Source: Kovacikia minuta CCNUW1
Lineage (GTDB): Bacteria; Cyanobacteriota; Cyanobacteriia; Leptolyngbyales; Leptolyngbyaceae
Direction: 5' to 3'
Assembly: GCF_020091585.1 (NCBI RefSeq)
Contig: NZ_CP083582.1
Location: forward strand, 1,302,001-1,366,000
DNA: 64,000 bases
Position 1 is the stretch's first letter, and every line of letters starts with the position of its first letter. Made by a program: the position numbers and the translations under genes. Shown piece by piece: positions 8,973 through 17,838 of the stretch. Below the pieces are notes generated by a model. It made no database searches. It saw only the letters and a program-made list of their open reading frames with translations, and was not told the origin of the DNA.

Positions 8973-9802
8973 TTATGCCACAAGTTCTCTCCTGGGAAAA
9001 GTAATCGTAAACTTATTCGCTAGTTCGAAATGTTACAGAGGATTATTGGTCAAAAGAGAGTAAGGCAATGGGTGAGGTGAGCATAATCAATAAAAGCTAC
9101 TACGAAAGGGCGTTGATAAACAAGCAATGTGATGAATGAGCTAAGTAACGGCAATCTAGAATTTCTCTTTGAGCCAGACTTCTGGATGTGGGGACCATGT
9201 TTTGAGGTGATCTTCTTCTTTGAGAACAAGTGCCCTTTATCAGTTTTTGAAGACACTCTTCTGGCTGACTCAATAGTTTCTAGTTTTTCAGCGAAAATTT
9301 TTTCCTTCAAGGATGAATCGAGACGATGTGTTCTTAGAGCAGAAAATTGGACAACTCCTCTTGGATTTATTTATTACCAAATGGATCGGGGTGATCATGA
9401 TGATTATTTTCTCTCAACCTACCCTCGTCAAGTTGAATTTCATTGTGGTCAGTTGCACTGGAGAGACTTGGAAAATATCCAACCAGTCGTAAATCTGCAC
9501 ATTGGATTGATTGCTTTCGTTCGTAGGCTTCATACACGCTTAGGATTTCATCACGTAGTCATTCATCACGAGGATGCCCCGTGGTTTAAGCGGGGTAGTC
9601 TTCAATCTCCAGGGATTCTCATTTATGATTGGGTTGCCGAGTATTCTGGCTTAGAGATCCAGCAAACTGTTGAACCATGCTATGCACTTGTGCCGTTCGA
9701 CAAAAGCACAATAGCCGAGGCAGCATAACAAGCGTGGTGCAGTGGATTGCTGTTGTCGGTTGGTGGAGTTGGTAAAGCTCCTGCAACCGCTGACCACGAA
9801 CG
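8973..9802 (+). mobile_element. lone integron gene cassette (about 830 bp)
   Basis: Integron cassettes start with TTRRRY just after the cut G and end at their own attC. Here the attC left core is GCATAAC (9723-9729), whose complement is GTTATGC, and exactly GTTATGC occurs upstream at 8972-8978. The cassette therefore runs from T8973 to G9802, carries one open frame (9129-9728), and ends in a folded attC. The integrase gene is 51 kb away, so this is a cassette outside the main array. The 5' boundary is inferred from this match. Confidence 0.75.
9129..9728 (+). CDS. cassette-borne hypothetical protein
   Basis: A 199-residue protein of unknown family. It is acidic and aromatic, with many Trp, Phe and His residues (for example RRLHTRLGFHHVVIHHEDAPWF near residues 140-160), has no membrane segment or signal peptide, and shows no motif I can name. 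ATG 9129 is used; ATG 9132 follows directly. The stop TAA (9726-9728) lies inside the left core site of the attC, the compact arrangement typical of integron cassettes. Base composition and codon use look more AT-rich than the flanking rlmD and pentapeptide genes, in line with foreign origin. Confidence 0.65.
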   Translation: MMNELSNGNLEFLFEPDFWMWGPCFEVIFFFENKCPLSVFEDTLLADSIVSSFSAKIFSFKDESRRCVLRAENWTTPLGFIYYQMDRGDHDDYFLSTYPRQVEFHCGQLHWRDLENIQPVVNLHIGLIAFVRRLHTRLGFHHVVIHHEDAPWFKRGSLQSPGILIYDWVAEYSGLEIQQTVEPCYALVPFDKSTIAEAA

Positions 9803-9808
9803 TTATTA
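9723..9808 (+). other. attC recombination site of the lone cassette
   Basis: Left core GCATAAC (9723-9729) and right core GTTATTA (9802-9808) flank an imperfect inverted repeat. AGCGTGGTGCAGTGGATTG on the left pairs with CAACCGCTGACCACGAA on the right, with an unpaired G after the first arm as expected for the extrahelical bases of attC. Its sequence closely matches the two attC sites near 62.4 and 63.3 kb. Confidence 0.88.
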
Positions 9809-9846
9809 GTTTTGAATTGGGTAGTTGGCAATTGATAATTGACAAA

Positions 9847-11281
9847 TTGCCCTGGCAGCAGGGTCAACTCATTGAACTGGTAATCACCGACCTGAGCGAT
9901 AGCGGGGATGGGGTGGGTCGTTTGGGGCAACGGGTCGTGTTTGTGCCGGATACGGTAGTGGGCGATCGTATCGTGGTGCGTCTGGTGCGGGTCAAACCCC
10001 AGTATGCCCACGGTAAGCTGCACCAACTGTTAGAGCCTTCCCCCCACCGAATTCGTCCCCATTGTATCGTGGCGGATAAGTGTGGTGGTTGCTACGTGAC
10101 AGCATGTGGACTATGCCTACCAGCTAGAAGCGAAGCAAAATATTGTAGCTCAAGCTTTGGAGCGAATAGGTGGCTTTACGGGCGTAACCGTTGCTCCCAT
10201 CCTGGCAGCATCAAATTTTTTAGGTTATCGCAATAAGGCAACCTATCCCCTGGCGCGGGCTTCTGCCAGAAGTGCGGCTGAAACGGGTCAGGTGCAGGCT
10301 GGCTATTACCAGAAAGGGAGCCACCAGATCGTTAACCTGAATCAGTGCCCGGTTCAAGATGTGCGCCTCAATCCACTCCTGGCAGAGGTTAAGCAGGATA
10401 TTCAAAAGCGTGGGTGGGGGATCTACGATGAAAAACTTCATCGGGGGAAACTGCGCCATCTGGGGTTGCGGATCGGTCGGCGCACGGGAGAAATGCTGCT
10501 GACGCTGGTTGTGAAGGATAGCAACCTAGTAGGGATTGAGGAGCAAGCACAGGAATGGTTGAACCGCTATCCCAATCTGGTTGGCGTATCGGTTAATATC
10601 AACCCCGATCGGACGAATGCCATTTTGGGTTCCGAGACTCACACTATTGCAGGGCGAGCCTATCTTCAAGAAGAGTTTGCTGGATTGACCTTCCAGATTC
10701 GCCCCGACACTTTTTTTCAGGTGCATACCGAGCAGGCAGAAGCTTTGTTGCAGGTAATTCTGGAGGAGTTGAAGTTGCAGGGGAGCGAGATCCTGGTGGA
10801 TGCTTACTGCGGTATTGGTACGCTGACGCTGCCATTGGCACAACGGGTCAGGCAGGCGATCGCAGTAGACGTTCAACCTGCCGCTGTAGAGCAGGCAAAA
10901 CTCAATGCTCGGCTGAACCACCTGGAAAATGTGACCTTCCAGACAGGAGCCGTTGAAACCGTGCTGCCCGTGCTGTCAGTACAGCCTGACATCATTTTGG
11001 TAGACCCTCCGCGCAAAGGCTGCGATCGCTCTGTGCTGGAAACACTCCTACAAATACACCCTGAGCAGATTGTTTATGTTAGTTGCAACCCGGCAACCCT
11101 TGCCCGTGACCTCAAAATCCTGTGTGCAGACAGCACCTATTCCCTAACCCAAGTACAACCTGCCGACTTTTTCCCCCAGACTTCCCATGTGGAATGCGCC
11201 GCATTTTTGGTTAGAAGCCCAGGATTCGTTTCGAAGCCAGGAGCTAAGGAATCAGAGTCAGAAGACGCGGAGATAGGGTAA
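9847..11281 (+). CDS. rlmD: 23S rRNA (uracil-5-)-methyltransferase RlmD-like, apparently frameshifted
   Basis: A SAM-dependent RNA uracil-5-methyltransferase of the RlmD/TrmA family. An N-terminal TRAM domain (QGQLIELVITDLSDSGDGVGR) is followed by the cluster-binding cysteines CGGC. The C-terminal half has the SAM pocket (VDAYCGIGTLTLPLA), the DPPRKG motif and the catalytic VSCNPATLARD. Two frames carry the gene, and dropping one A near 10098 joins CGGCYV to QHVDYAYQLEAK. The start is uncertain: the frame is open back through the attC of the neighbouring cassette to a GTG at 9742, and no ATG lies in between. TTG 9847 matches family N-termini best. Insertion of the cassette may have changed how this gene is initiated. 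Confidence 0.83.
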
Positions 11282-11456
11282 AGGGACAAGGGGAGACAAA
11301 TCTTTAACCTGTTCTCCTGACTCGACCCACAACGCCATCCCTGGCTTACCCATTTCTTCCCTGATTATTAAGAATCTTTAGAAGACTAAAAATCCTTGCT
11401 GGTTCACAGGTAAAGTTTGCTTTAGAGTCACCTAAACCTACATAGGAAACTTTGTT

Positions 11457-11585
11457 ATGACAGGTTCATACGCAGCTTCTTTCTTACCCTGGATTCTTAT
11501 TCCCATTGTCTGCTGGCTATTGCCTGCGGTGGTTTTTGGGCTTCTGTTTATTTACATCGAACGGGAAGATCCCAGCGGAATCTAG
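11457..11585 (+). CDS. psaI: photosystem I reaction centre subunit VIII (PsaI)
   Basis: A 42-residue single-helix protein of photosystem I that helps hold PsaL and stabilise trimers. The sequence starts [20 protein letters not shown] and ends IEREDPSGI, matching cyanobacterial PsaI over its whole length. The helix spans about residues 9-33. It is followed by a strong terminator at 11614-11645 and is transcribed toward the psbEFLJ operon on the other strand. Confidence 0.95.
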   Translation: MTGSYAASFLPWILIPIVCWLLPAVVFGLLFIYIEREDPSGI

Positions 11586-11613
11586 CAATCGTTAGTTTTC
11601 TGTTTCTTTATGG

Positions 11614-11645
11614 AAAAAGCCGCTCGGATATCCGAGCGGCTTTTT
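11614..11645. terminator. bidirectional terminator between psaI and psbJ
   Basis: A perfect palindrome with 16-bp arms: AAAAAGCCGCTCGGAT at 11614-11629, then its complement at 11630-11645 ending in a T-run. A-rich on one side and T-rich on the other, it can stop transcripts from both psaI and the psbEFLJ operon. Confidence 0.9.
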
Positions 11646-11764
11646 GTTTTGAAGGTAGATGCAAATCAAATTTGATAAACAAAATTGATTTGATTTTCCA
11701 CCTAAAACTTAACCATCTAGAAAACTAATTCAGCTAGAAAAGATAGAAAACTGACCGATATTGT

Positions 11765-11884
11765 CTAGATAGAAGAACCTAGACCAGCATAAGAACCGTA
11801 GAAGAAAAGTCCTAAAACGGTAATTACACCTAATCCGGCAACAGTTGCCACAATCCACAGAGGAATTCTACCAGAGCTAAACAC
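11765..11884 (-). CDS. psbJ: photosystem II protein J (PsbJ)
   Basis: A 39-residue single-helix subunit near the cytochrome b559 side of photosystem II, involved in electron transfer at the QA/QB site and in assembly. It starts [19 protein letters not shown] and ends YAGLGSSI, as expected for the family. The start is GTG at 11884, chosen because an AGGAGG ribosome-binding site lies 8 bases upstream. It is the last gene of the psbE-F-L-J operon, too short for ordinary open-frame lists. Confidence 0.95.
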   Translation of the reverse strand: MFSSGRIPLWIVATVAGLGVITVLGLFFYGSYAGLGSSI

Positions 11885-11957
11885 AGTGCTCACCTCCTAA
11901 CTTGTCAAAAGAAAGAAAACAAATCATCACTATCAAAATCAAACCAAACTTGAACAG

Positions 11958-12080
11958 CTAGTTAAAGAAATAGCTGGAAAAAAGAATGCCCAAAACAAAG
12001 ATCAATAGCAAACCTAAGTAAAGAGAAGTTCGATTCAACTCAACAGGTTGCTTATTGGGATTCGGAGTTCCTCTAATCAT
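11958..12080 (-). CDS. psbL: photosystem II protein L (PsbL)
   Basis: A 40-residue single-helix subunit at the photosystem II dimer interface, needed for QA function. The sequence [20 protein letters not shown] followed by a helix ending FFN matches PsbL along its whole length. It lies 9 bp after psbF and 73 bp before psbJ in the same operon. Confidence 0.96.
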   Translation of the reverse strand: MIRGTPNPNKQPVELNRTSLYLGLLLIFVLGILFSSYFFN

Positions 12081-12089
12081 TGAATTTTC

Positions 12090-12224
12090 CTATCTTTGAA
12101 TAAATTGCATTGACGCGATCGCCCCCAGGAAGAAAACCGTGGGAACTGCCAGCGTGTGAACCGCCAGCCATCTAACTGTGAAAATTGGATACGAAACGGG
12201 TTGATTAGGAGTATTGCTGGTCAT
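12090..12224 (-). CDS. psbF: cytochrome b559 beta subunit (PsbF)
   Basis: A 44-residue small subunit of cytochrome b559 in the photosystem II core. The helix contains the haem-ligating histidine in [17 protein letters not shown], and the N-terminus [19 protein letters not shown] is typical. It is located 21 bp downstream of psbE. With PsbE it binds one haem and protects the reaction centre. Confidence 0.97.
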   Translation of the reverse strand: MTSNTPNQPVSYPIFTVRWLAVHTLAVPTVFFLGAIASMQFIQR

Positions 12225-12245
12225 AACATTCAACAAGGATTAAAA

Positions 12246-12494
12246 CTACTTTGCAAGAAACTCTTCAATTTGTTGTTTCGCTTCATAGCGATCGGAAATG
12301 ATTGGGGCTACCTGTTGCCCTGTTGGATAGTATTCATTTGGACGCGGAGTCCCAAATACATCGTAGGCCAAACCTGTGCTAACAAATAGCCAACCAGCAA
12401 TAAACAATGCTGGAATTGTAATGCTATGAATAACCCAATAACGAACACTTGTAATAATGTCCGAAAACGGACGTTCTCCAGTTGTACCAGCCAT
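12246..12494 (-). CDS. psbE: cytochrome b559 alpha subunit (PsbE)
   Basis: An 82-residue subunit of cytochrome b559. It carries the haem-ligating histidine in [16 protein letters not shown] (about residue 23), one transmembrane helix, and a lumenal tail with [10 protein letters not shown]. The frame extends four codons upstream, but ATG 12494 giving [13 protein letters not shown] is the conserved start, with a GGAGG-like site just before it. It heads the psbE-F-L-J cluster, preceded by ycf48. Confidence 0.97.
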   Translation of the reverse strand: MAGTTGERPFSDIITSVRYWVIHSITIPALFIAGWLFVSTGLAYDVFGTPRPNEYYPTGQQVAPIISDRYEAKQQIEEFLAK

Positions 12495-12581
12495 AGTTTC
12501 CTCCAATGAACTTACAGCAAACGCTTACTTTTCATCATAAAGGACTGCGGAACACCTCACAAGCAAGCTAACAAGCAATTA

Positions 12582-13589
12582 TTAAGCTGCTTCAGAGGTT
12601 TCCTCGTACCTTAACAGAGTCCCCTTCTGTCCCAAAATGAATCCATGTTCTGGAGTAAAGAACAGGATCTTATAGAAGTTAGAAGGAATGTCCTCCACTG
12701 CTTTATCTTTCTCCCAAGTCACACCACCATCAAGACTGCGTAACAGGTTCCCACTGCCACCAGAAACCCAAATCTCATCGGGTGTCCGGTAAGCCAGGTC
12801 CAACAATCCCCAACTGGTTGAGGACTCTGGACTAACTGAATCCTGCCAATTTTCTGGGTTTTCTGGCGAGGTAAATTGAATTTGCCCGCCCCGCGCCAGC
12901 ATCCAGAGCCTTCCATCTGCCGTATAGCCCATATTTTGGACACGGCGAGAACTGTTTCGGTTATGGGGTTCCCAGGCAACCTGTCCTGGTTCCCAGGTGG
13001 AATAGAAATTCCCTCTAGATGAAACCGCAACATACTTACCATCGGATGAACGGGAAATATTCCGGACAACCCCAACTGCTTCTGCCACCATGGCTCGCCA
13101 ATTCTTCCCCCCATCGATCGTCTTATAAATGGCACCAACATCGGTGGTCATTTCAGCCGCCTGAGACCCCAACGCCAGAATTGTATTGGGAGAGCCAGGT
13201 AACTTTGCGCTCAAGGGAACTCTAGACCAGGATTTGCCTCCATCTGTTGTATGGAGCAAAATCGACGGTTGACCCGCAATCCATCCCTCGTCACCTGAAA
13301 AGCTAACCGAACTAAACCGATAGGACTGGTCTAGCTCCAGGTTGCGAGTTTCCCAGTTTTTCCCCCCGTCGGTTGTTTCTAGTAGCGTCGAATTTGACCC
13401 TACCAACCAGCCATGAGCTAAATCATCGGTAAAGCTAAGGTCGATCGGATTGGCATCCGTGGGTAGCGTAATCACCTGCCAGGGGTTGGAACTGGTCGCA
13501 GCCAGATAACTACCACACCCCATACAGAGAAGGGCGATCGCAACCAGGGCGACAAACTGTTTCAAGAACTTCGTGGCTAAATGCATCAC
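12582..13589 (-). CDS. ycf48: photosystem II assembly factor Ycf48 (Hcf136)
   Basis: A 335-residue lumenal factor that binds newly made D1 and is required for early photosystem II assembly and repair. The N-terminus has a hydrophobic signal with a lipobox-like CMGC (about residues 22-25), suggesting a lipoprotein. The rest is a seven-bladed beta propeller with repeated TTDGGKNW / TDGGKSW / SLDGGVTW Asp-box-like blades. The gene sits between rubA and psbE on the same strand, the cyanobacterial order that groups photosystem II assembly factors with psbEFLJ. Confidence 0.96.
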   Translation of the reverse strand: MMHLATKFLKQFVALVAIALLCMGCGSYLAATSSNPWQVITLPTDANPIDLSFTDDLAHGWLVGSNSTLLETTDGGKNWETRNLELDQSYRFSSVSFSGDEGWIAGQPSILLHTTDGGKSWSRVPLSAKLPGSPNTILALGSQAAEMTTDVGAIYKTIDGGKNWRAMVAEAVGVVRNISRSSDGKYVAVSSRGNFYSTWEPGQVAWEPHNRNSSRRVQNMGYTADGRLWMLARGGQIQFTSPENPENWQDSVSPESSTSWGLLDLAYRTPDEIWVSGGSGNLLRSLDGGVTWEKDKAVEDIPSNFYKILFFTPEHGFILGQKGTLLRYEETSEAA

Positions 13590-13652
13590 AATCGAATCTC
13601 AACTCAAACGGATTTCAAATAGGTTTACATAAATGAGGTGGGACGAGTACTT

Positions 13653-13988
13653 CTACTGAATCCCGTAAAGGCTCAGAAAGAACAGAACAGCCAACCCCAA
13701 CGCACCAAAAATTAAGAGATTTTTCTGTCCAGGAGTGAGGGTATTCACTCCCAATCCATACTTCAAGTTCTCCTGGAAGCCAGACGGAGCACCAGCTGTT
13801 CCAATATTCTTAAATCGTGGCTTGGGCGCTCCACAAACAGGGCAACGCCAATCGTTGGGTAACGATTCAAAATCAGTTCCCGCTGAAACCTGCCGTCGAT
13901 CATCCCCCTTAATCGGCTCATAGATGTAGCCACAGGCCAAACATTCGTAACGGTCCAGTGTTTTTGGATCAGCAGCTTGAGTACTCAT
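13653..13988 (-). CDS. rubA: rubredoxin RubA, membrane-anchored
   Basis: A 111-residue rubredoxin. Two metal-binding pairs, CLACGYIY near residue 17 and CPVCGAPK near residue 50, coordinate one iron. A C-terminal helix (about residues 90-110) anchors it in the thylakoid. RubA is required for photosystem II and, in some organisms, photosystem I assembly, and its position first in the rubA-ycf48-psbEFLJ order supports this role. ATG 13988 is the clear start. Confidence 0.95.
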   Translation of the reverse strand: MSTQAADPKTLDRYECLACGYIYEPIKGDDRRQVSAGTDFESLPNDWRCPVCGAPKPRFKNIGTAGAPSGFQENLKYGLGVNTLTPGQKNLLIFGALGLAVLFFLSLYGIQ

Positions 13989-14392
13989 GGCTCTAAGTCT
14001 GAGGCAGGATAAAAGTGAATTCTGAAATATCTGTTAAAGATTATGACATGACTGGGAACCACCATTGAGATCAAGGACTCAACCTGGAAAAAAGCCATCA
14101 TTTGCCCTTCTTTACACAAAGGATTTTAATCTTTCCTTACAATGTTTCGTTGCGATTCTTTACAAAGCCCTTGTGCTTGATTTCTCGCGCCCTGTCCTCC
14201 GCACCCCCCAACCTGTACGCGACAAATCCAGTCTGCTCTATACCTCTTGTAGGAGCTTTTCGATACATCCTGTTCACTCAAGTTCTTATAATATTAAGGG
14301 CAAGTAACATTAGACTTGGTTTCTGAAAACTTGGTTGTGATGTTGAGAATGTCCTGTTTGTCATTTATAAAGATTCCGAGGAGTCGCCGATT
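13989..14392. promoter_or_regulatory. divergent intergenic region between rubA and ndhC
   Basis: About 400 bp with no gene. It must hold promoters for both the rubA-psbEFLJ operon (leftward) and ndhCKJ (rightward). No operator could be identified with confidence. Confidence 0.5.
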
Positions 14393-14755
14393 GTGTTTGT
14401 CCTCAGCGGATATGAGTATCTATTAGGGTTTTTGCTGGTCTGTAGTCTGGTGCCACTACTTGCTCTGACTGCCGCTAAACTGGTTCGACCGAGTCGTCGG
14501 GGGCCAGAACGCCGAACAACTTACGAGTCTGGTATGGAACCCATTGGGGGTGCCTGGATTCAGTTCAACATTCGCTACTATATGTTTGCGCTGATCTTTG
14601 TCATCTTTGATGTTGAGACCGTATTTCTCTACCCCTGGGCGGTTGCTTTCAACCAATTAGGTTTACTCGCCTTTATCGAAGCTCTGATCTTTGTCGCAAT
14701 CCTTGTGGTTGGTCTTGTCTACGCCTGGCGTAAAGGAGCACTGGAATGGTCCTAA
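14393..14755 (+). CDS. ndhC: NAD(P)H-quinone oxidoreductase subunit 3 (NdhC)
   Basis: A membrane subunit of the photosynthetic complex I (NDH-1) that moves electrons from ferredoxin to plastoquinone. The 120-residue protein has three helices and the family motif [20 protein letters not shown] (about residues 45-64), followed by the [13 protein letters not shown] stretch. GTG 14393 is the start. Its last codons overlap the ndhK ATG (14746), so ndhC, ndhK and ndhJ form a tightly coupled operon. Confidence 0.97.
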   Translation: MFVLSGYEYLLGFLLVCSLVPLLALTAAKLVRPSRRGPERRTTYESGMEPIGGAWIQFNIRYYMFALIFVIFDVETVFLYPWAVAFNQLGLLAFIEALIFVAILVVGLVYAWRKGALEWS

Positions 14756-15492
14756 ATTCAAATTCTGCAATCGAAAGTGCTGCCCTTGGGCAGGCTGAAC
14801 TGGTTCTTAATCCGATCGAGCGTCCTAAGATTACCCAAGAACTATCGGAAAACGTCGTTCTGACAACAGTAGATGACCTTTACAACTGGGCAAGGCTCTC
14901 CAGCCTTTGGCCTCTGTTGTACGGGACTGCGTGCTGTTTTATTGAATTTGCGGCTCTGATTGGTTCTCGCTTTGACTTCGATCGCTTCGGTCTGGTGCCG
15001 CGTTCCACACCTCGACAGGCTGACCTGATCATTACTGCTGGAACCATCACCATGAAAATGGCTCCTGCCCTGGTCCGATTGTATGAGCAAATGCCCGATC
15101 CGAAGTATGTCATCGCGATGGGAGCATGCACGATTACGGGGGGAATGTTTAGTGTTGATTCGCCTTCAGCCGTGCGGGGAGTAGATAAGCTAATTCCCGT
15201 TGATGTCTATTTGCCTGGATGTCCACCCCGACCAGAGGCAATTATTGACGCGATTATCAAATTGCGTAAGAAGATTTCAAACGAATCCATTCAAGAACGG
15301 GGATCGCTGAGACAGACCCACCGCTACTACAGCACAACCCACACAATGAAAGCGGCAGATCCCATCCTCACGGGGCAGTATCTCCAATCTGGAACCCGCG
15401 AAACTCCGCCCAAAGAACTGATGGAGGCAATGGGTATGCCCGTGCCACCTGCACTTTTAACTGCTGAAAAGGAGGCTGTTGATCGTGGCTGA
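14746..15492 (+). CDS. ndhK: NAD(P)H-quinone oxidoreductase subunit K (NdhK)
   Basis: The peripheral-arm subunit that binds the terminal N2 [4Fe-4S] cluster. The ligands are seen as the adjacent cysteines TACCFIEF (residues 63-64), C in [11 protein letters not shown] and C in PGCPPRPEA. At 248 residues it matches cyanobacterial NdhK, including the C-terminal extension. It overlaps ndhC by 10 bases and ndhJ by a few, showing translational coupling. Confidence 0.97.
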   Translation: MVLNSNSAIESAALGQAELVLNPIERPKITQELSENVVLTTVDDLYNWARLSSLWPLLYGTACCFIEFAALIGSRFDFDRFGLVPRSTPRQADLIITAGTITMKMAPALVRLYEQMPDPKYVIAMGACTITGGMFSVDSPSAVRGVDKLIPVDVYLPGCPPRPEAIIDAIIKLRKKISNESIQERGSLRQTHRYYSTTHTMKAADPILTGQYLQSGTRETPPKELMEAMGMPVPPALLTAEKEAVDRG

Positions 15493-16036
15493 ATCGGACT
15501 CCATGCCGGTAACTCCTGAGGAATCTAGCATCACACCCGCCGATACGACTGCGGTTGTGGAAGCAGGCAACGTTTCTAAGTGGTTGACTCAGAATGGGTT
15601 TGATCACGAATTTATAGGATTGGATGCCTCCAAGGTTGAAATTCTGAAGGTCGATCGCGATTTTTTAATTCCCTTCGCTACCGCTCTGTATGCCTATGGG
15701 TTCAATTATTTGCAGTGCCAGGGGGCATATGATGATGGTCCAGGGAAGGATCTGGTCAGCTTCTATCACTTAACGAAAGTGAACGATAATGCCGATCGTC
15801 CAGAAGAGGTTCGAGTCAAGGTATTTCTGTCGCGTGAAGATCCGCGCATTCCCTCGGTCTACTGGATCTGGAAGGCAGCAGATTGGCAAGAACGTGAGTC
15901 CTACGACATGTATGGCATTGTGTATGAAGGACATCCAAACTTAAAGCGGATTCTGATGCCAGAAGATTGGGTTGGCTGGCCTCTCCGGAAGGATTACATT
16001 TCTCCTGACTTCTACGAATTGCAGGATGCCTACTAA
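15485..16036 (+). CDS. ndhJ: NAD(P)H-quinone oxidoreductase subunit J (NdhJ)
   Basis: A peripheral-arm subunit (30-kDa type) of NDH-1 that contacts NdhH and NdhK. The C-terminal signature [27 protein letters not shown].. is present. The frame opens at 15479, but GTG 15485 is preferred because an AAAGGAGG ribosome-binding site ends about 9 bases before it. It is the third gene of the operon and is followed by a terminator hairpin at 16128-16158. Confidence 0.95.
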   Translation: MAESDSMPVTPEESSITPADTTAVVEAGNVSKWLTQNGFDHEFIGLDASKVEILKVDRDFLIPFATALYAYGFNYLQCQGAYDDGPGKDLVSFYHLTKVNDNADRPEEVRVKVFLSREDPRIPSVYWIWKAADWQERESYDMYGIVYEGHPNLKRILMPEDWVGWPLRKDYISPDFYELQDAY

Positions 16037-16127
16037 CCGAATGCCCGATCGGTTCACCTTCTACCCTTAAATTTCATACCTTTGAATTCAGAGCTGTTGG
16101 CAATGAATTAGAAGGAAGCATAGTCTT

Positions 16128-16158
16128 AAATCCCCAGATTCTGAGAGTCTGGGGATTT
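16128..16158 (+). terminator. terminator of the ndhCKJ operon
   Basis: AAATCCCCAGA (16128-16138) and TCTGGGGATTT (16148-16158) form a perfect 11-bp stem with a 9-base loop, ending in Ts. It lies 90 bp after ndhJ. Confidence 0.8.
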
Positions 16159-16584
16159 TAAGTTGAGGAGGGAGGGGGCCAAGGTGGAAAAGGGATGGGG
16201 ATAAAGGAGCTACAAGAGGGAAATGTGAAGTTGGCGCTAAAGAAACTTCACAATAAATAAAAACACTATATGTGGAGCTAAATTATGAATTCCAGGAAGG
16301 AAAACTCTAAGAGTAGAGAAATGCATCCTCTTCTTTCCTTACTTGTAATTAAACGTAGGATCTATTTTTGAAAGGTTGTGGTTTAAGTGTATGTCATAGG
16401 AATGATGACACCGGTTTGAATCAGCCCATCACGAGTATAATCACCCAGTCAGGTGACCTAAACAGATGAGGTATCACGAATTTGCCCTGAATAAGATGGT
16501 CGCCATGCATTTATCGCTTTTGCCGCTGTCAATTTTTGGCTTGCTGCCGCTCATACCCGACTCTAAGGAGTTAAACATCTAGCC
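16159..16584. other. non-coding stretch upstream of the DUF2949 gene
   Basis: AT-rich with no gene. One 8-bp inverted repeat (GTGAAGTT 16225-16232 / AACTTCAC 16244-16251) is visible. The promoter of the following small gene should lie here. Confidence 0.4.
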
Positions 16585-16776
16585 GTGGAATCTCATCGCA
16601 GCAATACTCAGTTAATTAAGTTTCTACAGCAGGAACTCTCGATCTCCGCTACCTCGATCGCTATGGCACTACGGCATAGCGAACAGGATAGGGGACCCCT
16701 TCATATGATCCTCTGGCAATATGGCCTAGTTTCCTTAGAGCAGCTAGAGCAGATTTTTGACTGGCTGGAAGGTTAA
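16585..16776 (+). CDS. DUF2949 family small protein
   Basis: A 63-residue cyanobacteria-specific protein of unknown function. The conserved layout is visible: an N-terminal helix (LIKFLQQELSISATSIAMALRH), then GPLHMILWQYGLVSLEQLEQIFDWLE, which is the family core. It starts with GTG 16585. It is soluble and all-helical and stands alone, facing the convergent DUF3611 gene. Confidence 0.82.
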   Translation: MESHRSNTQLIKFLQQELSISATSIAMALRHSEQDRGPLHMILWQYGLVSLEQLEQIFDWLEG

Positions 16777-16895
16777 AAAAAGGATGAGCTTTGGATTTAA
16801 GCTTTGAATTTTGAAATTGAAGAATATGCCGTTGAGGCAGTTTTGCTAACCTTCAGGGTTCTAATTCAAAATTAAGCATTGATAATTCGCCCTTT

Positions 16896-17471
16896 CTATC
16901 GGGTAATCCGATTGAGTAGCCAGAGTGCGGCAGCAATTCCAAAAAACTGAGCCAGGACAACATTGACGCTCGCCTGAACCACTAAGATATCCAAGGGTTG
17001 AATAAACTTGGAAGGATCGGTATTAACAAAGCCACCAATGCCCTGGTTGAAAGCTTTGGCTGCCAACAAACCAACGGTTGCTTGCGCCCCAAGTAGCGAT
17101 AGCAACATGCCAATTAAGCTGGCAATCAATCCCGTCCGCAAAACTTTGATGGTTTCGTGGCGTTTAGGACGGGTTGATGGATTGCCATCCAATTTTCTAC
17201 CAATCGGCACATACCGAAACAAAGCCCAGTACATATTAAACAGCAAGACGACGATGCCAAAGATCGTCACAACTACTCCAATCCCGGTTGTTGGACTGTT
17301 CTGATTAGCACCTGGGGAACGACTTAAAGCACCCGCAAATATCAAAATAACGCTCGAAATAACCGTCAGTACAAGTTGAACCCAAAAGCCAACCCAGCCT
17401 GCCAAACGAAAGGTTTTGGCAATTTCGGGAAGGGATGAAGGAACTGAAGTGGAACCAGGTTTATCGAGCAT
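16896..17471 (-). CDS. DUF3611 family membrane protein
   Basis: A 191-residue integral membrane protein of a cyanobacterial/plastid family without known function. Four hydrophobic segments are visible at about residues 28-48, 68-88, 114-135 and 160-182. The N-terminal motif of the type LPEIAKTFRLAGWVGFWVQLVL is the family hallmark. ATG 17471 is the start. It reads toward the DUF2949 gene. Confidence 0.82.
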   Translation of the reverse strand: MLDKPGSTSVPSSLPEIAKTFRLAGWVGFWVQLVLTVISSVILIFAGALSRSPGANQNSPTTGIGVVVTIFGIVVLLFNMYWALFRYVPIGRKLDGNPSTRPKRHETIKVLRTGLIASLIGMLLSLLGAQATVGLLAAKAFNQGIGGFVNTDPSKFIQPLDILVVQASVNVVLAQFFGIAAALWLLNRITR

Positions 17472-17838
17472 GAACCGTTCCTTTTTCTGCGGACATAAAA
17501 TCTAAACTGCGAACAGCCTAACAATTTCTCATGGTAACGCTGACAGGACCTTCTCTGAAACTGGAAGGACAATTATTTTGGGGGGTGGGATTTAGATGGG
17601 AGGCTTTAGCTCTCAGACTTTGACCCGTTTGGGGCAATGAATTACTGGATTGAAATGGATATCTCATGTCAACTGGTGACAACTGACCAAGAGCCACTTG
17701 GGCTAGAGGCAGATAAAATTGCTAATTTGCTTCCACTGAATCCCTTAACTCTAGGCGTATCCTGGTGATATTTAGTCTATAGTCTAAAATTTAGAGTTTG
17801 AAGTCTATCTTTACCGTCGTTAGTTGTGAATTGATTTC
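17472..17838. promoter_or_regulatory. divergent intergenic region before the response regulator gene
   Basis: 367 bp without a gene, separating the leftward DUF3611 gene from the rightward response regulator. Direct TAGTCTA repeats occur near 17773-17787, close upstream of the regulator. They could be an operator, but this is only inference. Confidence 0.35.
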
